A DNA stretch of 64,000 bases, from assembly GCF_000156395.1 (NCBI RefSeq), contig NZ_GG703818.1:644326-708325 (forward strand), written 5' to 3'. The DNA comes from Providencia rustigianii DSM 4541. GTDB lineage: Bacteria > Pseudomonadota > Gammaproteobacteria > Enterobacterales > Enterobacteriaceae. The first letter of the stretch is position 1; every line of letters begins with the position of its first letter. Of the stretch, positions 26,626-35,692 are shown one piece after another. The translations under genes and the position numbers were made by a program. The notes under the pieces were generated by a model. The model was not told the DNA's origin. It was given only the letters and a program-made list of their open reading frames with translations, and did no database searches.

Positions 26626-28962
26626 ATGCACTCACACTCTCATAAAGATACACATAATCATACAACCTCTTGTTGCTCAGGAGGTCAGTCTTGCTCATCA
26701 GCAACCACTGAAACGAATACAAATATTAGTCATGACTCACAAGCTCATGAACATCATCATGAGGATGAAAAAAATCATGATGATGAAGATAGTGCTCATC
26801 ATCATACTCACTGCTGTAGCTCATCATCCGCAGCAAATGATGATATCGAACCCACTCAAACTAGTAAAAAGCGTTTTAGTTGGATTATTCGGGGTATGGA
26901 CTGCCCGAGTTGTGCAGCAAAAATAGAAACTGCCGTATCGCAAATTCGCGAAGTATCTCAAGCTAAGGTTTTATTTACGACAGAAAAATTAGTCGTTGAT
27001 GCAGATAGCGATATCAGTGCAGCGGTACGCACAACTGTGGAAGCTGCTGGCTATGAACTCCATGATGTAGGGAGTAATAACGCATCATCTGTTCAACCTC
27101 AAAGCTTACTCAGCGAAGCTAAACCCGTCATTATTCTCGCCATATTAATGGCCCTAAGCTGGGGATTAGAATTTGTTAATCCACAATTAGGTAATATTGC
27201 ATTTATTCTAACCACTTTATTTGGGTTATACCCCATTGCCCGTAAATCGCTGCGTTTAATGCGTACCGGTTCACCGTTTGCTATTGAAACATTAATGACT
27301 GTTGCCGCTGTCGGTGCCATTTTTATTCAAGCAACTGAAGAAGCTGCAATGGTGATTTTACTGTTTATGCTCGGTGAGATGCTGGAAGCCTATTCCGCAG
27401 GTCGAGCTAGACGTGGTGTTAGTGCCTTAATGGCGTTGGTACCCGAAGATGCCATACTCATTAAGAATGGACAAAAAACCACTGTCCCTGTCGCCCAACT
27501 CCGTCCCGGTGATGTAATTGAAATCGCGCCTGGGGGTAGATTACCCACTGATGCTGTGCTGGTTTCCGGATTTGCCAGTTTCGATGAAAGTGCATTAACC
27601 GGTGAATCGGTGCCCGTAGAACGTAATGCTGGCGAAAAAGTGGCCGCAGGATGTTTATCCGTCGATAAAGCCGTCCAAATGGAAGTGGTTTCAGAACAAG
27701 GGCAAAATGCGATTGACCGAATTCTGCAATTAATTGAAGAAGCAGAAGAACGTCGTGCGCCAATTGAGCGCTTTATTGACCGCTTTAGCCGGATTTATAC
27801 CCCAATCATCATGCTAATTTCAGCACTCGTGATTGTGATCCCGCCGGTATTCTTTAGCGCACCTTGGGAAACATGGATCTACCGCGGCTTAACGTTACTG
27901 CTCATTGGGTGTCCATGTGCCTTAGTTATTTCGACACCAGCAGCCATAACATCTGCACTGGCTACAGCAACCCGTCGTGGCGCCTTAATCAAAGGCGGTG
28001 CAGCTCTGGAACAGTTAGGTACCGTTACCACGATTGCACTGGATAAAACGGGTACGCTGACTGAAGGTAAGCCTCATGTTACGGATATCGTCCCTGTTGA
28101 GGGTATGACTGAAGATGAGCTAATCCGAATTACGGCATCGGTCGAAGCTGGCTCTCATCACCCATTAGCTAAAGCCGTTATCAATAAAGCTGAAACTTTG
28201 TCTATCAAGGTTGAGGAAGCTGAAGAACGTAAAGCATTAGCGGGTAAAGGTGTCGAAGGACTTCTCAATGGGAAACACATTTTAGTTAGTGCGCCAGCAA
28301 GACTCAATCCTCCACTAGAAAATCAGTGGCAACTCAAAGTCGAAGAGTTAGAAGCTCAAGGTAAAACAGTCGTTGTTACGTTGGAAGATAACCGCGTCAT
28401 TGGTTTAACCGCACTGCAAGATACGCTACGTAACGATGCTATTGATGCCATGACTATGCTGAAAGCGTTGAATGTCAATGCCGTGATGCTAACCGGTGAT
28501 AACCCTCGTGCAGCCAGTGCCATTGCAGGTCAACTAGGCATGGAATATCGTGCAGGTTTATTGCCTGAAGATAAAGTCACTGCGGTCATGGAACTTAACC
28601 GTAACCATAGCACTATGATGGTAGGCGACGGGATCAACGATGCTCCGGCGATGAAAGCCTCGAGTATTGGAGTTGCCATGGGAAGTGGTACCGATGTCGC
28701 CCTAGAAACTGCGGATGCAGCATTAACCCATAACCGTCTAACTGGATTGGCTGAGATCATTGCGCTTTCCCGAGCGACTCGCAAAATTATTCGCGAAAAT
28801 ATTGCGATTGCTCTGGGCTTAAAAGGGGTATTTTTAGTCACGAGCTTGCTGGGTATTACCGGTTTATGGGTTGCAGTTTTAGCCGATTCCGGAGCTACAG
28901 CCTTAGTCACTGCCAATGCTATCCGCTTGCTTCGAGTTAAGCTGCCAGAAGTGAAAAAATAA
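26626..28962 (+). CDS. zntA: Zn2+/Cd2+/Pb2+-exporting P-type ATPase ZntA
   Basis: ZntA pumps zinc, cadmium and lead out of the cytoplasm. The 778 aa include one heavy-metal-associated domain with GMDCPSC (Cys93 and Cys96), the metal-transport CPC motif in IGCPCALVISTPAAI, the phosphorylation motif DKTGTLTEG and GDGINDAPAM. The N-terminal extension is notable: 15 histidines and several cysteine pairs in the first 64 residues, more than in E. coli ZntA (732 aa), probably an extra metal-binding tail. The ZntR-type promoter is immediately upstream. A terminator follows. Confidence 0.97.
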   Translation: MHSHSHKDTHNHTTSCCSGGQSCSSATTETNTNISHDSQAHEHHHEDEKNHDDEDSAHHHTHCCSSSSAANDDIEPTQTSKKRFSWIIRGMDCPSCAAKIETAVSQIREVSQAKVLFTTEKLVVDADSDISAAVRTTVEAAGYELHDVGSNNASSVQPQSLLSEAKPVIILAILMALSWGLEFVNPQLGNIAFILTTLFGLYPIARKSLRLMRTGSPFAIETLMTVAAVGAIFIQATEEAAMVILLFMLGEMLEAYSAGRARRGVSALMALVPEDAILIKNGQKTTVPVAQLRPGDVIEIAPGGRLPTDAVLVSGFASFDESALTGESVPVERNAGEKVAAGCLSVDKAVQMEVVSEQGQNAIDRILQLIEEAEERRAPIERFIDRFSRIYTPIIMLISALVIVIPPVFFSAPWETWIYRGLTLLLIGCPCALVISTPAAITSALATATRRGALIKGGAALEQLGTVTTIALDKTGTLTEGKPHVTDIVPVEGMTEDELIRITASVEAGSHHPLAKAVINKAETLSIKVEEAEERKALAGKGVEGLLNGKHILVSAPARLNPPLENQWQLKVEELEAQGKTVVVTLEDNRVIGLTALQDTLRNDAIDAMTMLKALNVNAVMLTGDNPRAASAIAGQLGMEYRAGLLPEDKVTAVMELNRNHSTMMVGDGINDAPAMKASSIGVAMGSGTDVALETADAALTHNRLTGLAEIIALSRATRKIIRENIAIALGLKGVFLVTSLLGITGLWVAVLADSGATALVTANAIRLLRVKLPEVKK

Positions 28963-28986
28963 CCTTTATCTAGATTGATTTATCTA

Positions 28987-29016
28987 CGCCGCAGTTATCT
29001 TAATTGCGGCGTTTTT
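28987..29016 (+). terminator. zntA terminator
   Basis: Hairpin with arms CGCCGCA and TGCGGCG, followed by five T residues at 29012-29016, 25 bases after the zntA stop. Confidence 0.9.
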
Positions 29017-29157
29017 ATATAGAAAAAATTAAAATAACCAATTAGAGCAATGAGTTAAACAAATCATTCACTTCGTGAATTTAGGAGTAACTTTTCTCCT
29101 GCACACAAAAATATTGAGTAATATCTCGGTCATCGACAACTATTGGTGAGCGAGTTT

Positions 29158-30060
29158 ATGGCAAATCATTTAAGTTCAGCCCCCCATGATGCCGCTTTTA
29201 AAGGTTTCATGACTAAACAGAGTAATGCACGCGATTTTTTTGAAATTCATCTACCTGAACATATTAAGCATTTGTGTGATTTTGACACGTTAACACTCAT
29301 GAACTCCGCTTTTGTTGATAGCAAACTAAGAACACGTTTTTCCGATGTGATTTATTCAGTACAAACAAAAGCAGGTGATAGCTATATATATTTGTTAGTC
29401 GAACATCAATCCACACCTGACAAACTCATAAGCTGGCGTTTAATGCACTATGCTTTCCTCGCAATGAATCAGCATTTACAACAAGGGCATAAAGCCTTGC
29501 CACTGGTTGTTCCGATACTGTTTTATCACGGAGAAACATCTCCTTATCCATATGTTAGTCCGTGGACACAGTGCTTACCGCACCCTGAAATAGCTCATGA
29601 GCTGTATAGCAATCCGTTTCCTTTGGTAGATATCACCGTTGTTGATGATCACGAAATAGTTAGTCATCGCAGAATCGCCGTGATGGAACTCGCAATGAAA
29701 CATAAAAAGCTGCGAAATAACCACCAAAAAGTCACTGAGTACTTCATCCAAATATTAAACAGCCACTATAATGACAAAAATGATGTGATCACCATATTGA
29801 ATTACTTATTTATCATCATGGATTCACCTTATTACACCCATATTGTCGAGACGTTAATCAACCAGGCCGAAAACCATCGAGGGCTTATTATGAATATTGC
29901 ACAACGGTTAAAAAATGAAGGAAAAATAGAAGGAAAAGAAGAAGGAAGAGATGAAACTCTACAAGAAATTGCTTTAAAAAGTTTACAACTTGGTTTAAAG
30001 ATCGACCTTATCAGCACGCTCACTGGGTTATCAGTCAGTGAAATTCAATCACTTAATTAA
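29158..30060 (+). CDS. Rpn family recombination-promoting nuclease
   Basis: A PD-(D/E)XK-type DNase of the Rpn (YhgA-like) family, 300 aa from the ATG at 29158. Conserved blocks are the N-terminal APHDAAFKGFM, ARDFFEIHLPEHI, the catalytic-core FSDVIYSV and LLVEHQSTPDK, and LPLVVPILFYHG. The C-terminal part contains the EGKEEGRDE linker and the family tail LGLKIDLISTLTGLSVSEIQ. Rpn proteins promote RecA-independent recombination and some act in phage defence with a small antitoxin encoded inside the same gene. An internal ATG with a good ribosome binding site (29890) could encode such a product. A duplicated copy of the 3' end lies just downstream. Confidence 0.92.
   Translation: MANHLSSAPHDAAFKGFMTKQSNARDFFEIHLPEHIKHLCDFDTLTLMNSAFVDSKLRTRFSDVIYSVQTKAGDSYIYLLVEHQSTPDKLISWRLMHYAFLAMNQHLQQGHKALPLVVPILFYHGETSPYPYVSPWTQCLPHPEIAHELYSNPFPLVDITVVDDHEIVSHRRIAVMELAMKHKKLRNNHQKVTEYFIQILNSHYNDKNDVITILNYLFIIMDSPYYTHIVETLINQAENHRGLIMNIAQRLKNEGKIEGKEEGRDETLQEIALKSLQLGLKIDLISTLTGLSVSEIQSLN
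29890..30060 (+). CDS. Possible intragenic RpnS-type small protein, 56 aa
   Basis: An in-frame ATG (codon 245 of the Rpn gene) is preceded by GAGGG at a spacing of about seven bases, a better ribosome binding site than that of the full gene. Translation from it gives 56 residues: the EGKEEG linker plus the LGLKIDLISTLTGLS tail. Published Rpn systems encode a small C-terminal antitoxin from an internal start in this way. Whether this one is made is inference. Confidence 0.5.
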   Translation: MNIAQRLKNEGKIEGKEEGRDETLQEIALKSLQLGLKIDLISTLTGLSVSEIQSLN

Positions 30061-30120
30061 ACAACAAACTATGTAAGCATCGGAAATAAACAGTCATAAA
30101 TCTTGCGACACGTTTAAGAT

Positions 30121-30328
30121 ATGAAGAATACAAAAAAAATTCTCACAAGAATTTGTAGAAGGATGGTTGAAAGGATGGCAGGAAGAGAGAAAAGAAACAC
30201 TACAACAGGTTGTATTAAAGAGCTTACAACTTGGCTTAAGCATCGACATTATCAGCACGCTCACAGGTTTATCCTTAGCGGAAATTCAAGTGCTAAGCAA
30301 CCGACCATTAACAATAATAGCCCCTTGA
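30121..30328 (+). pseudogene. Duplicated remnant of an Rpn 3' end
   Basis: In the frame ending at the TGA at 30326 the sequence reads GWQEERKETLQQVVLKSLQL and then GLSIDIISTLTGLSLAEIQ. Over the last 32 comparable residues about 25 are identical with the C-terminus of the intact Rpn gene. The frame has no ATG; the ATG at 30121 would join it only with a one-base shift in the run of eight A residues at 30132-30139, giving a 68-residue product. It is probably a decayed tail of a second rpn allele. Confidence 0.75.
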
Positions 30329-30371
30329 TAAACAAAGAGGCTACCCATCAACCTATATGCCAATCGGGCAA

Positions 30372-30626
30372 TTACAAGCTGCTGGATTTTTTGCGCAATA
30401 AATAGCGATACGGCGCATGCTCGGCTTCAACGGCTAGGAGTTCATGCTCCATAAAACGGCAAAAGCCAGGAATATCGCGGGTAGTTGCAGGGTCATCAGC
30501 AATAATCAACAACGTATCGCCGTCAGCCATATTACGTACCGTTTTACGCACCAGCATGACAGGCTCAGGACAACGGAGTCCCAATGTATCAAGGGTTTTC
30601 GTTGGGTTAGAAAATAAGTCAGACAT
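30372..30626 (-). CDS. tusA: Sulfur carrier protein TusA
   Basis: TusA accepts persulfide sulfur from IscS and hands it to TusBCD for 2-thiouridine synthesis in tRNA. The 84-aa protein has the active cysteine Cys19 in [10 protein letters not shown] and the family pattern of [20 protein letters not shown]. It is divergent from yhhQ, with 167 bases between the two start codons, the same neighbourhood as in E. coli. Confidence 0.95.
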   Translation of the reverse strand: MSDLFSNPTKTLDTLGLRCPEPVMLVRKTVRNMADGDTLLIIADDPATTRDIPGFCRFMEHELLAVEAEHAPYRYLLRKKSSSL

Positions 30627-30752
30627 AATACTGCATTCTCGTTGGGATCAATTTGGTGATTATATCGTAAAATTGATGATATAGGATGAACAGTTTTGAT
30701 TTTGTTGCGCAACAAGAGTATGATGCGCTCTTCCCGATTTTAGGGATATTTT

Positions 30753-30787
30753 TCATGGGTTCCCTCACCCCATTGCGACTAAAAAGG
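30753..30787 (+). promoter_or_regulatory. preQ1-I riboswitch upstream of yhhQ
   Basis: The leader carries an H-type pseudoknot layout of class I preQ1 riboswitches. Stem P1 is ATGGG (30755-30759) with CCCAT (30769-30773). The loop is TTCCCTCAC, and an A-rich tail TGCGACTAAAAAGG follows, whose GG (30786-30787) can pair with the CC of the loop. The tail's AAGG is also the ribosome binding site of yhhQ, six bases before its ATG, so ligand binding would hide it. preQ1 control of a queuosine-precursor transporter makes biological sense. Confidence 0.75.
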
Positions 30788-30793
30788 TACAAT

Positions 30794-31462
30794 ATGTTTA
30801 CGTTTACTCCGCAGCAAAAAGCCACTGCGTTAATTTGGCTATCGTTATTCCATATTTTAATTATTACATCCAGCAACTACTTGGTGCAGTTACCCATCAA
30901 TATTTTTGGGTTTCATACCACTTGGGGTGCATTTACCTTTCCCTTTATTTTCCTTGCAACAGATCTCACCGTCAGGATCTATGGGGCACCTTTAGCTCGC
31001 CGAATCATTACGGCGGTCATGCTACCTGCACTTCTAATTTCCTATGTGATTTCTGCCTTATTTTTCCAAGGAGAATGGCAAGGTTTTGCTTCTCTCATGA
31101 TATTCAACGTGTTTGTTGCACGTATTGCCGCTGCAAGTTTTATGGCGTATGTACTTGGACAAATTCTTGATGTGAGTGTGTTTAACCGTCTGCGTCAAAA
31201 TAAACGTTGGTTTGTCGCTCCAGCTTGCGCCATGTTTTTTGGAAACCTGATTGATACAATCGCATTCTTCTTTATCGCGTTTTATCGCAGCAGCGATCCC
31301 TTTATGGCCGCCAATTGGATGGAAATTGCGTTAGTCGATTATGTATTCAAACTGCTCATTTGCATGCTATTTTTCTTGCCTGCTTATGGTGTATTACTGA
31401 ACGTTATTTTGAAATATTTCTTCGATAGCCACAGTAAAAAACAGTTAGCGACTCAGCACTAG
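30794..31462 (+). CDS. yhhQ: Queuosine precursor transporter YhhQ
   Basis: YhhQ imports preQ0/preQ1 for queuosine tRNA modification. The protein has six hydrophobic helices and 222 aa with the ATG at 30794, as in E. coli (221 aa). Blocks such as ITSSNYLVQLP, FPFIFLATDLTVRIYGAPLARR and WMEIALVDY are near-identical to the E. coli protein. A longer in-frame extension to 30686 is excluded because the start at 30794 has AAGG six bases upstream and the extension would run through the riboswitch. Confidence 0.94.
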   Translation: MFTFTPQQKATALIWLSLFHILIITSSNYLVQLPINIFGFHTTWGAFTFPFIFLATDLTVRIYGAPLARRIITAVMLPALLISYVISALFFQGEWQGFASLMIFNVFVARIAAASFMAYVLGQILDVSVFNRLRQNKRWFVAPACAMFFGNLIDTIAFFFIAFYRSSDPFMAANWMEIALVDYVFKLLICMLFFLPAYGVLLNVILKYFFDSHSKKQLATQH

Positions 31463-31474
31463 AGACCTAAAAAA

Positions 31475-31500
31475 GGGAGATAAGCAAAAACTTATCTCCC
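31475..31500 (-). terminator. Terminator between yhhQ and glpC
   Basis: Perfect 10-base stem GGGAGATAAG/CTTATCTCCC with a CAAAAA loop. Six T residues follow on the minus strand (31474-31469), serving glpC; it may also stop yhhQ transcripts. Confidence 0.85.
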
Positions 31501-31558
31501 AAAGGGTTAACTTGATTAATACCTAACAACTTTTCACATCATTCGACACAAAAATTGA

Positions 31559-32755
31559 TTATTCGAGCGCGCGAGCCAGCAATGAAATTGGATGTTCACA
31601 TTTCTTACTGGTCGACATTTCAATCTGCCATTTACAGGTTTCACAATCGGTGATCACCATATCCGCACCACTCTCTTCGATCTGACGGAATAGTCCTGCA
31701 CCAATGCCTTGAGATACCTCATAGTTCTCTTTTTTGAACCCGTAGGTACCCGCAATACCGCAACATTGTGAATCTAAAACAATTAACTCTACGCCAGGAA
31801 CTCGTTTAATCAATTCAAGGGTATACGACGTCCAGCCCATTTTTTCCATATGACAAGGGGTGTGATACACCACTTTCAATGGCGTATGTTTGAGTTTTAG
31901 CTCACGGCCTTCTTCCAATAGACGATAAATATAGCGAGTCGCTAGTTCGATATTGTCACGTAATTCTGATGTATCAACATCCAGAACATGAGTATATTCA
32001 TCGCGAATAGTAAACGTACAAGTTGATGACGTTGCTACCACCGGAATATGTTTCTCAAGGATCGCATCTTGAAGCGACTCTAAGTTAACATTCGCTTGGC
32101 GTTTCGCTTGTTTCATAAAACCATTGGCAATCAGTGCCACACCGCAACACTTTTCGCGTTTAAGCAATTGAACACCAATATTCATCCCATTAAAGACTTT
32201 AATTAAATCTTTGCCGAGCTGTGGATGGTTATAGTTCACATAGCAACCGTGGAAAAATGCCACTTGCTCTTCAAATTTTGCTTGCTCCGCAGCCTGTTTA
32301 CCGTACCAGCGACGGAAGGTTCCAAAAGAGTATTTTGGTAGTTCACGACGATGGTCAATTTTGAGCGCTTTATCCAGAATTTGACGAACAGGTTTTAAAC
32401 CCGTGATGGTATTAATCACCGGTGCAAATGGAGTGGATAGCGTTCCCATAATATCGGTATGGCTCAGGATTGCATCCCGCAATTTTGGTTTCTGCTGGCT
32501 ATAAGTACTACGTGCACGAGCAATAATATCGCCAATTTTAACATCCGATGGACAAGCCACTTCACAACGCTTGCAGTTGGTACAGAATTTCAGTGCATCG
32601 TCATACATCATCGGATCTTTTAAGCGTAAACGCTCACCATCTGGACCCGCTTGCTTAGGACCTGGATATAACGGATTCGCCTTGGCTACTGGACAATATG
32701 TGGTACAAACCGTGCATTTTATACAGCTTTCAAAGCTTGCATCATGAATACTCAT
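31559..32755 (-). CDS. glpC: Anaerobic glycerol-3-phosphate dehydrogenase subunit C
   Basis: GlpC (398 aa) anchors GlpAB to the membrane and relays electrons to menaquinone during anaerobic growth on glycerol 3-phosphate. It has two [4Fe-4S] ferredoxin motifs near the N-terminus (CIKCTVCTTYCP and CTNCKRCEVACP) and two cysteine-rich CCG domains, including CHMEKMGW and CCGIAGTYGF. It overlaps glpB by four bases and is the last gene of glpABC. Confidence 0.96.
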   Translation of the reverse strand: MSIHDASFESCIKCTVCTTYCPVAKANPLYPGPKQAGPDGERLRLKDPMMYDDALKFCTNCKRCEVACPSDVKIGDIIARARSTYSQQKPKLRDAILSHTDIMGTLSTPFAPVINTITGLKPVRQILDKALKIDHRRELPKYSFGTFRRWYGKQAAEQAKFEEQVAFFHGCYVNYNHPQLGKDLIKVFNGMNIGVQLLKREKCCGVALIANGFMKQAKRQANVNLESLQDAILEKHIPVVATSSTCTFTIRDEYTHVLDVDTSELRDNIELATRYIYRLLEEGRELKLKHTPLKVVYHTPCHMEKMGWTSYTLELIKRVPGVELIVLDSQCCGIAGTYGFKKENYEVSQGIGAGLFRQIEESGADMVITDCETCKWQIEMSTSKKCEHPISLLARALE

Positions 32756-34047
32756 TGTGCCACCTCCGCCTGCATGGCTTTATCTTGCGCAAATTCATTA
32801 ACAATTTCATTCGCGGCATATAAACCGCTGATGAGTGATACACCTGCTCCGCAGCCTTGGGTTAGCGGATCAAATCCACCTAATACTGCCCCCGCCACAT
32901 ACAAGTTTTCGATAGTATCACCCTGTTTTTTCCCACGCAGGGTATGGTCGGTTTGTACCCCAAATGCCATATAGGGTTGGGATGCAAAGAATTCTTTATT
33001 CGTCCACGTTGATCGCTCTGCGATATCGCAAAGATCTAAGTTCATTAATGGCTCATACACACGGTCAAATTTCGCCACTAATCCATTGTTAAAGAAGCTT
33101 CCCGTTGCCAGAACAAAATGTTTAGCTTTCAATGAAATATTACCGTGATTGCGTGTTTGTACCGATTCAATGCGTGACCCCACAAAATTTACGGATGTCA
33201 CTTTATCACCCGGCATCATCACGCCACCTTGACGACGAAATTGGCGCAATAGCGTTTCGTGTAATCGAATACCTAATAAAGATGGCGGTAATGTTGGCAA
33301 TAAAAATAGAGGTTTACCGAGTTGCTTCTGTAGCTCCAACATGGGTTCTTCGCTATCTAAGCCAATACAGGCTGGCATAAATACCGTGTCAGCATTAGCC
33401 ACCAATGGTGCAATTTCTTCCACCATTTGTGCCATGTTTTCAGGTCTATCTAACCACCGAGCGACGTTAATCGCACGAAACTCACTTGGGTTTTCTCTTA
33501 AGCGATCTAATAACGGTAAATGGACATAGCAGGCTTCTGCCTCTAACCCTTCACGGTCTAGCTCATCGGCGACCATTTGTGGTTGAAAATCGAGAAAACC
33601 CTCAATACCTAGAACCGCAATTTTGCCCAGATTCATTGATTGATGAAGACCCACCGTTGGCACAGATTCAGGGCTTAACCATGTCATTCGCTTATGACCC
33701 AATGGCGTCACGCGATAGTGATTTTCTTCCCATGAACCTTTCAAATTTACCCCCGCCTGCTGCAAGGTAGCTTGTGCTAACTGAGCCAACTCAGTCACTT
33801 TCGCAGAACCAATAAGGCTATAAGGGTGATTTGGGGCTTGCTGTTTTAATTCATCTAGCATAGAAAGCGGTTTTTCAACCATACGTCCATCAGGTAGATG
33901 CGTTAACAAATCCAAGGAACCAGAGGAGAAATGCAATGCGTTTTGCCCTGCACTCACTATCGCGCAAGATAATCCCGATTGCGTTAAATGAATTCCACAG
34001 ATAAGACCGGCAAGGCCTCCGCCCATCACGACCACATCATATTTCAT
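32752..34047 (-). CDS. glpB: Anaerobic glycerol-3-phosphate dehydrogenase subunit B
   Basis: GlpB (431 aa from the ATG at 34047) is a flavoprotein subunit of the anaerobic enzyme. The N-terminal MKYDVVVMGGGLAGLICG is its dinucleotide-binding motif, followed by QNALHFSSGSLDLLTHLPDG as in E. coli. The chosen start has an AAGGAG ribosome binding site and overlaps the end of glpA by 11 bases; a longer frame adds 14 basic residues with no homology. Confidence 0.95.
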   Translation of the reverse strand: MKYDVVVMGGGLAGLICGIHLTQSGLSCAIVSAGQNALHFSSGSLDLLTHLPDGRMVEKPLSMLDELKQQAPNHPYSLIGSAKVTELAQLAQATLQQAGVNLKGSWEENHYRVTPLGHKRMTWLSPESVPTVGLHQSMNLGKIAVLGIEGFLDFQPQMVADELDREGLEAEACYVHLPLLDRLRENPSEFRAINVARWLDRPENMAQMVEEIAPLVANADTVFMPACIGLDSEEPMLELQKQLGKPLFLLPTLPPSLLGIRLHETLLRQFRRQGGVMMPGDKVTSVNFVGSRIESVQTRNHGNISLKAKHFVLATGSFFNNGLVAKFDRVYEPLMNLDLCDIAERSTWTNKEFFASQPYMAFGVQTDHTLRGKKQGDTIENLYVAGAVLGGFDPLTQGCGAGVSLISGLYAANEIVNEFAQDKAMQAEVAQ

Positions 34048-35692
34048 TATCAGTCTCCTTCTGCGCTTCCTTGCCAAGTGTATTTTCATTCATTCCACAT
34101 AAACCATGGTACACCCAGCTAGTAAATTCACTTTCTCGTAACGCATCGCCCCAAGCAATCGGTCTCACCCCTTTCCAACGCTCATTCAAGAAGTGCCCCA
34201 GTTGCTGTTCTGTCTCGTGTGGTGTGGTGACGTTAAAACGATTGAGTAATCCAGCAGCGCGGCATGCACACAGTTCACCTTGGCAAGTTCCCATACCAAC
34301 ACGAGTACGGCGGCGTAAATCGAGTAAATTGTTCACGGTGAGAGATTCAACCGCATAACGCACTTCTCCAGCGGTGACAGCTTCACATTCGCACACCAGA
34401 CTTTTATCAAGTCGATTCGCACTCAAGATTGAAGATGCCCGGTCGCCATGACGATAAACGGCAGAGCCTCGAATGGGTGCCGGAATAGAAACCACATTGC
34501 GCAGTGCTTCTTCAGCACTGTGTTGAGATCCCGGAAGTGGCGCTTCAGCAGTGGTACATGGCGTCGTTACTCCAAGTTTTTCACACACTTTATTGGTCGC
34601 CCATTCAGCCATTAAGCGATAAGTCATTAACTTACCGCCAGTGATGGTAATAAAGCCCTCTAAACTGTCGCGTTTCGCATGGTCAAGTAACACAATACCG
34701 CGGCTCACGTTACGACCGGATGGGTCATCATCACTTGCCACGAGTGGGCGAACCCCTGCATAAGCACGCAGGATGCGCGTTGTCGCCAATGCTGGAGATA
34801 GCATTGAACCTTCACGAATTAAAATATCCACCTCTTCCGGGGTGACATACATATTATCGATTTGGTCATATTCAATATGTGTGGACGTGGTGCCAATCAA
34901 AGAAATAGTATCACCGGGAACAAGAATATCGGCATCGGCAGGCTTACGGCAGCGGTTGATCACCATGTTATTAAGGCGATGGCCTAAAATTAATAACGCC
35001 CCTTTTGCTGGGAACATTTTAATTTTCAGATCCGCATATTCGGCAATTTTTTGCCCCCAAATTCCCCCCGCGTTCACCACAATTTGAGCATGAATGTCAT
35101 ATTGCCTTTTGGCTTGATGGTCATAGACTGTCACGCCACGAACCTTATCACCTTGGCGGATCAAACCAATAACTTCATGATAAGTTAATACTTTCGCACC
35201 ATGTTCCCGTGCATCAAGCATGTTTGCCGCCGTTAAGCGGAAAGGATCCACCGTACCATCAGGTACCCTGACTGCACCAATCAAACGTGGATTCACTGAA
35301 GGTTCTAGGCGAATAGCTTCCGCAGGATCAATCGCTTGAGCATCAATACCCGCAGATTGGCAAGCGGTAATAAATTGCTGCTGATACTCAAGGCTATCTT
35401 CAGGTAACGTGATAAACAGCCCATCCGTTTTCTCAATACAATGGTGGGCGATACGCTTTAGGATTTTGTTTTCTTCTATACACTCACGCGCTGATTCGCT
35501 ATCTGTCACTGCATAACGAGCACCACTGTGTAATAGGCCATGGTTGCGCCCCGTTGCACCTGTCGCAATATCATGTCGCTCGAGTAAAATTGTCTTTAAT
35601 CCACGACGAGCGCAGTCACGAGCGACACCTGCACCTGTTGCGCCACCACCGATAATGATGACATCCGTTTCAGTCACAGATGAGCCATTCAT
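34037..35692 (-). CDS. glpA: Anaerobic glycerol-3-phosphate dehydrogenase subunit A
   Basis: GlpA (551 aa) oxidises glycerol 3-phosphate to dihydroxyacetone phosphate with FAD. The FAD motif VIIIGGGATGAGVARDCARRG begins at residue 11, GRNHGLLHSGARY follows, and the C-terminal BFD-like region has cysteines in VCECEAVT and GMGTCQGELC. It is the first gene of glpABC and is divergent from glpT across a 436-base control region. Confidence 0.96.
   Translation of the reverse strand: MNGSSVTETDVIIIGGGATGAGVARDCARRGLKTILLERHDIATGATGRNHGLLHSGARYAVTDSESARECIEENKILKRIAHHCIEKTDGLFITLPEDSLEYQQQFITACQSAGIDAQAIDPAEAIRLEPSVNPRLIGAVRVPDGTVDPFRLTAANMLDAREHGAKVLTYHEVIGLIRQGDKVRGVTVYDHQAKRQYDIHAQIVVNAGGIWGQKIAEYADLKIKMFPAKGALLILGHRLNNMVINRCRKPADADILVPGDTISLIGTTSTHIEYDQIDNMYVTPEEVDILIREGSMLSPALATTRILRAYAGVRPLVASDDDPSGRNVSRGIVLLDHAKRDSLEGFITITGGKLMTYRLMAEWATNKVCEKLGVTTPCTTAEAPLPGSQHSAEEALRNVVSIPAPIRGSAVYRHGDRASSILSANRLDKSLVCECEAVTAGEVRYAVESLTVNNLLDLRRRTRVGMGTCQGELCACRAAGLLNRFNVTTPHETEQQLGHFLNERWKGVRPIAWGDALRESEFTSWVYHGLCGMNENTLGKEAQKETDNEI

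Noticed and set aside
30121..30405. 94-aa open frame starting at 30121 taken as a gene.
   Set aside because: Family similarity lies in another frame over the same bases, so this frame is accidental except as the possible start of a frameshifted remnant.
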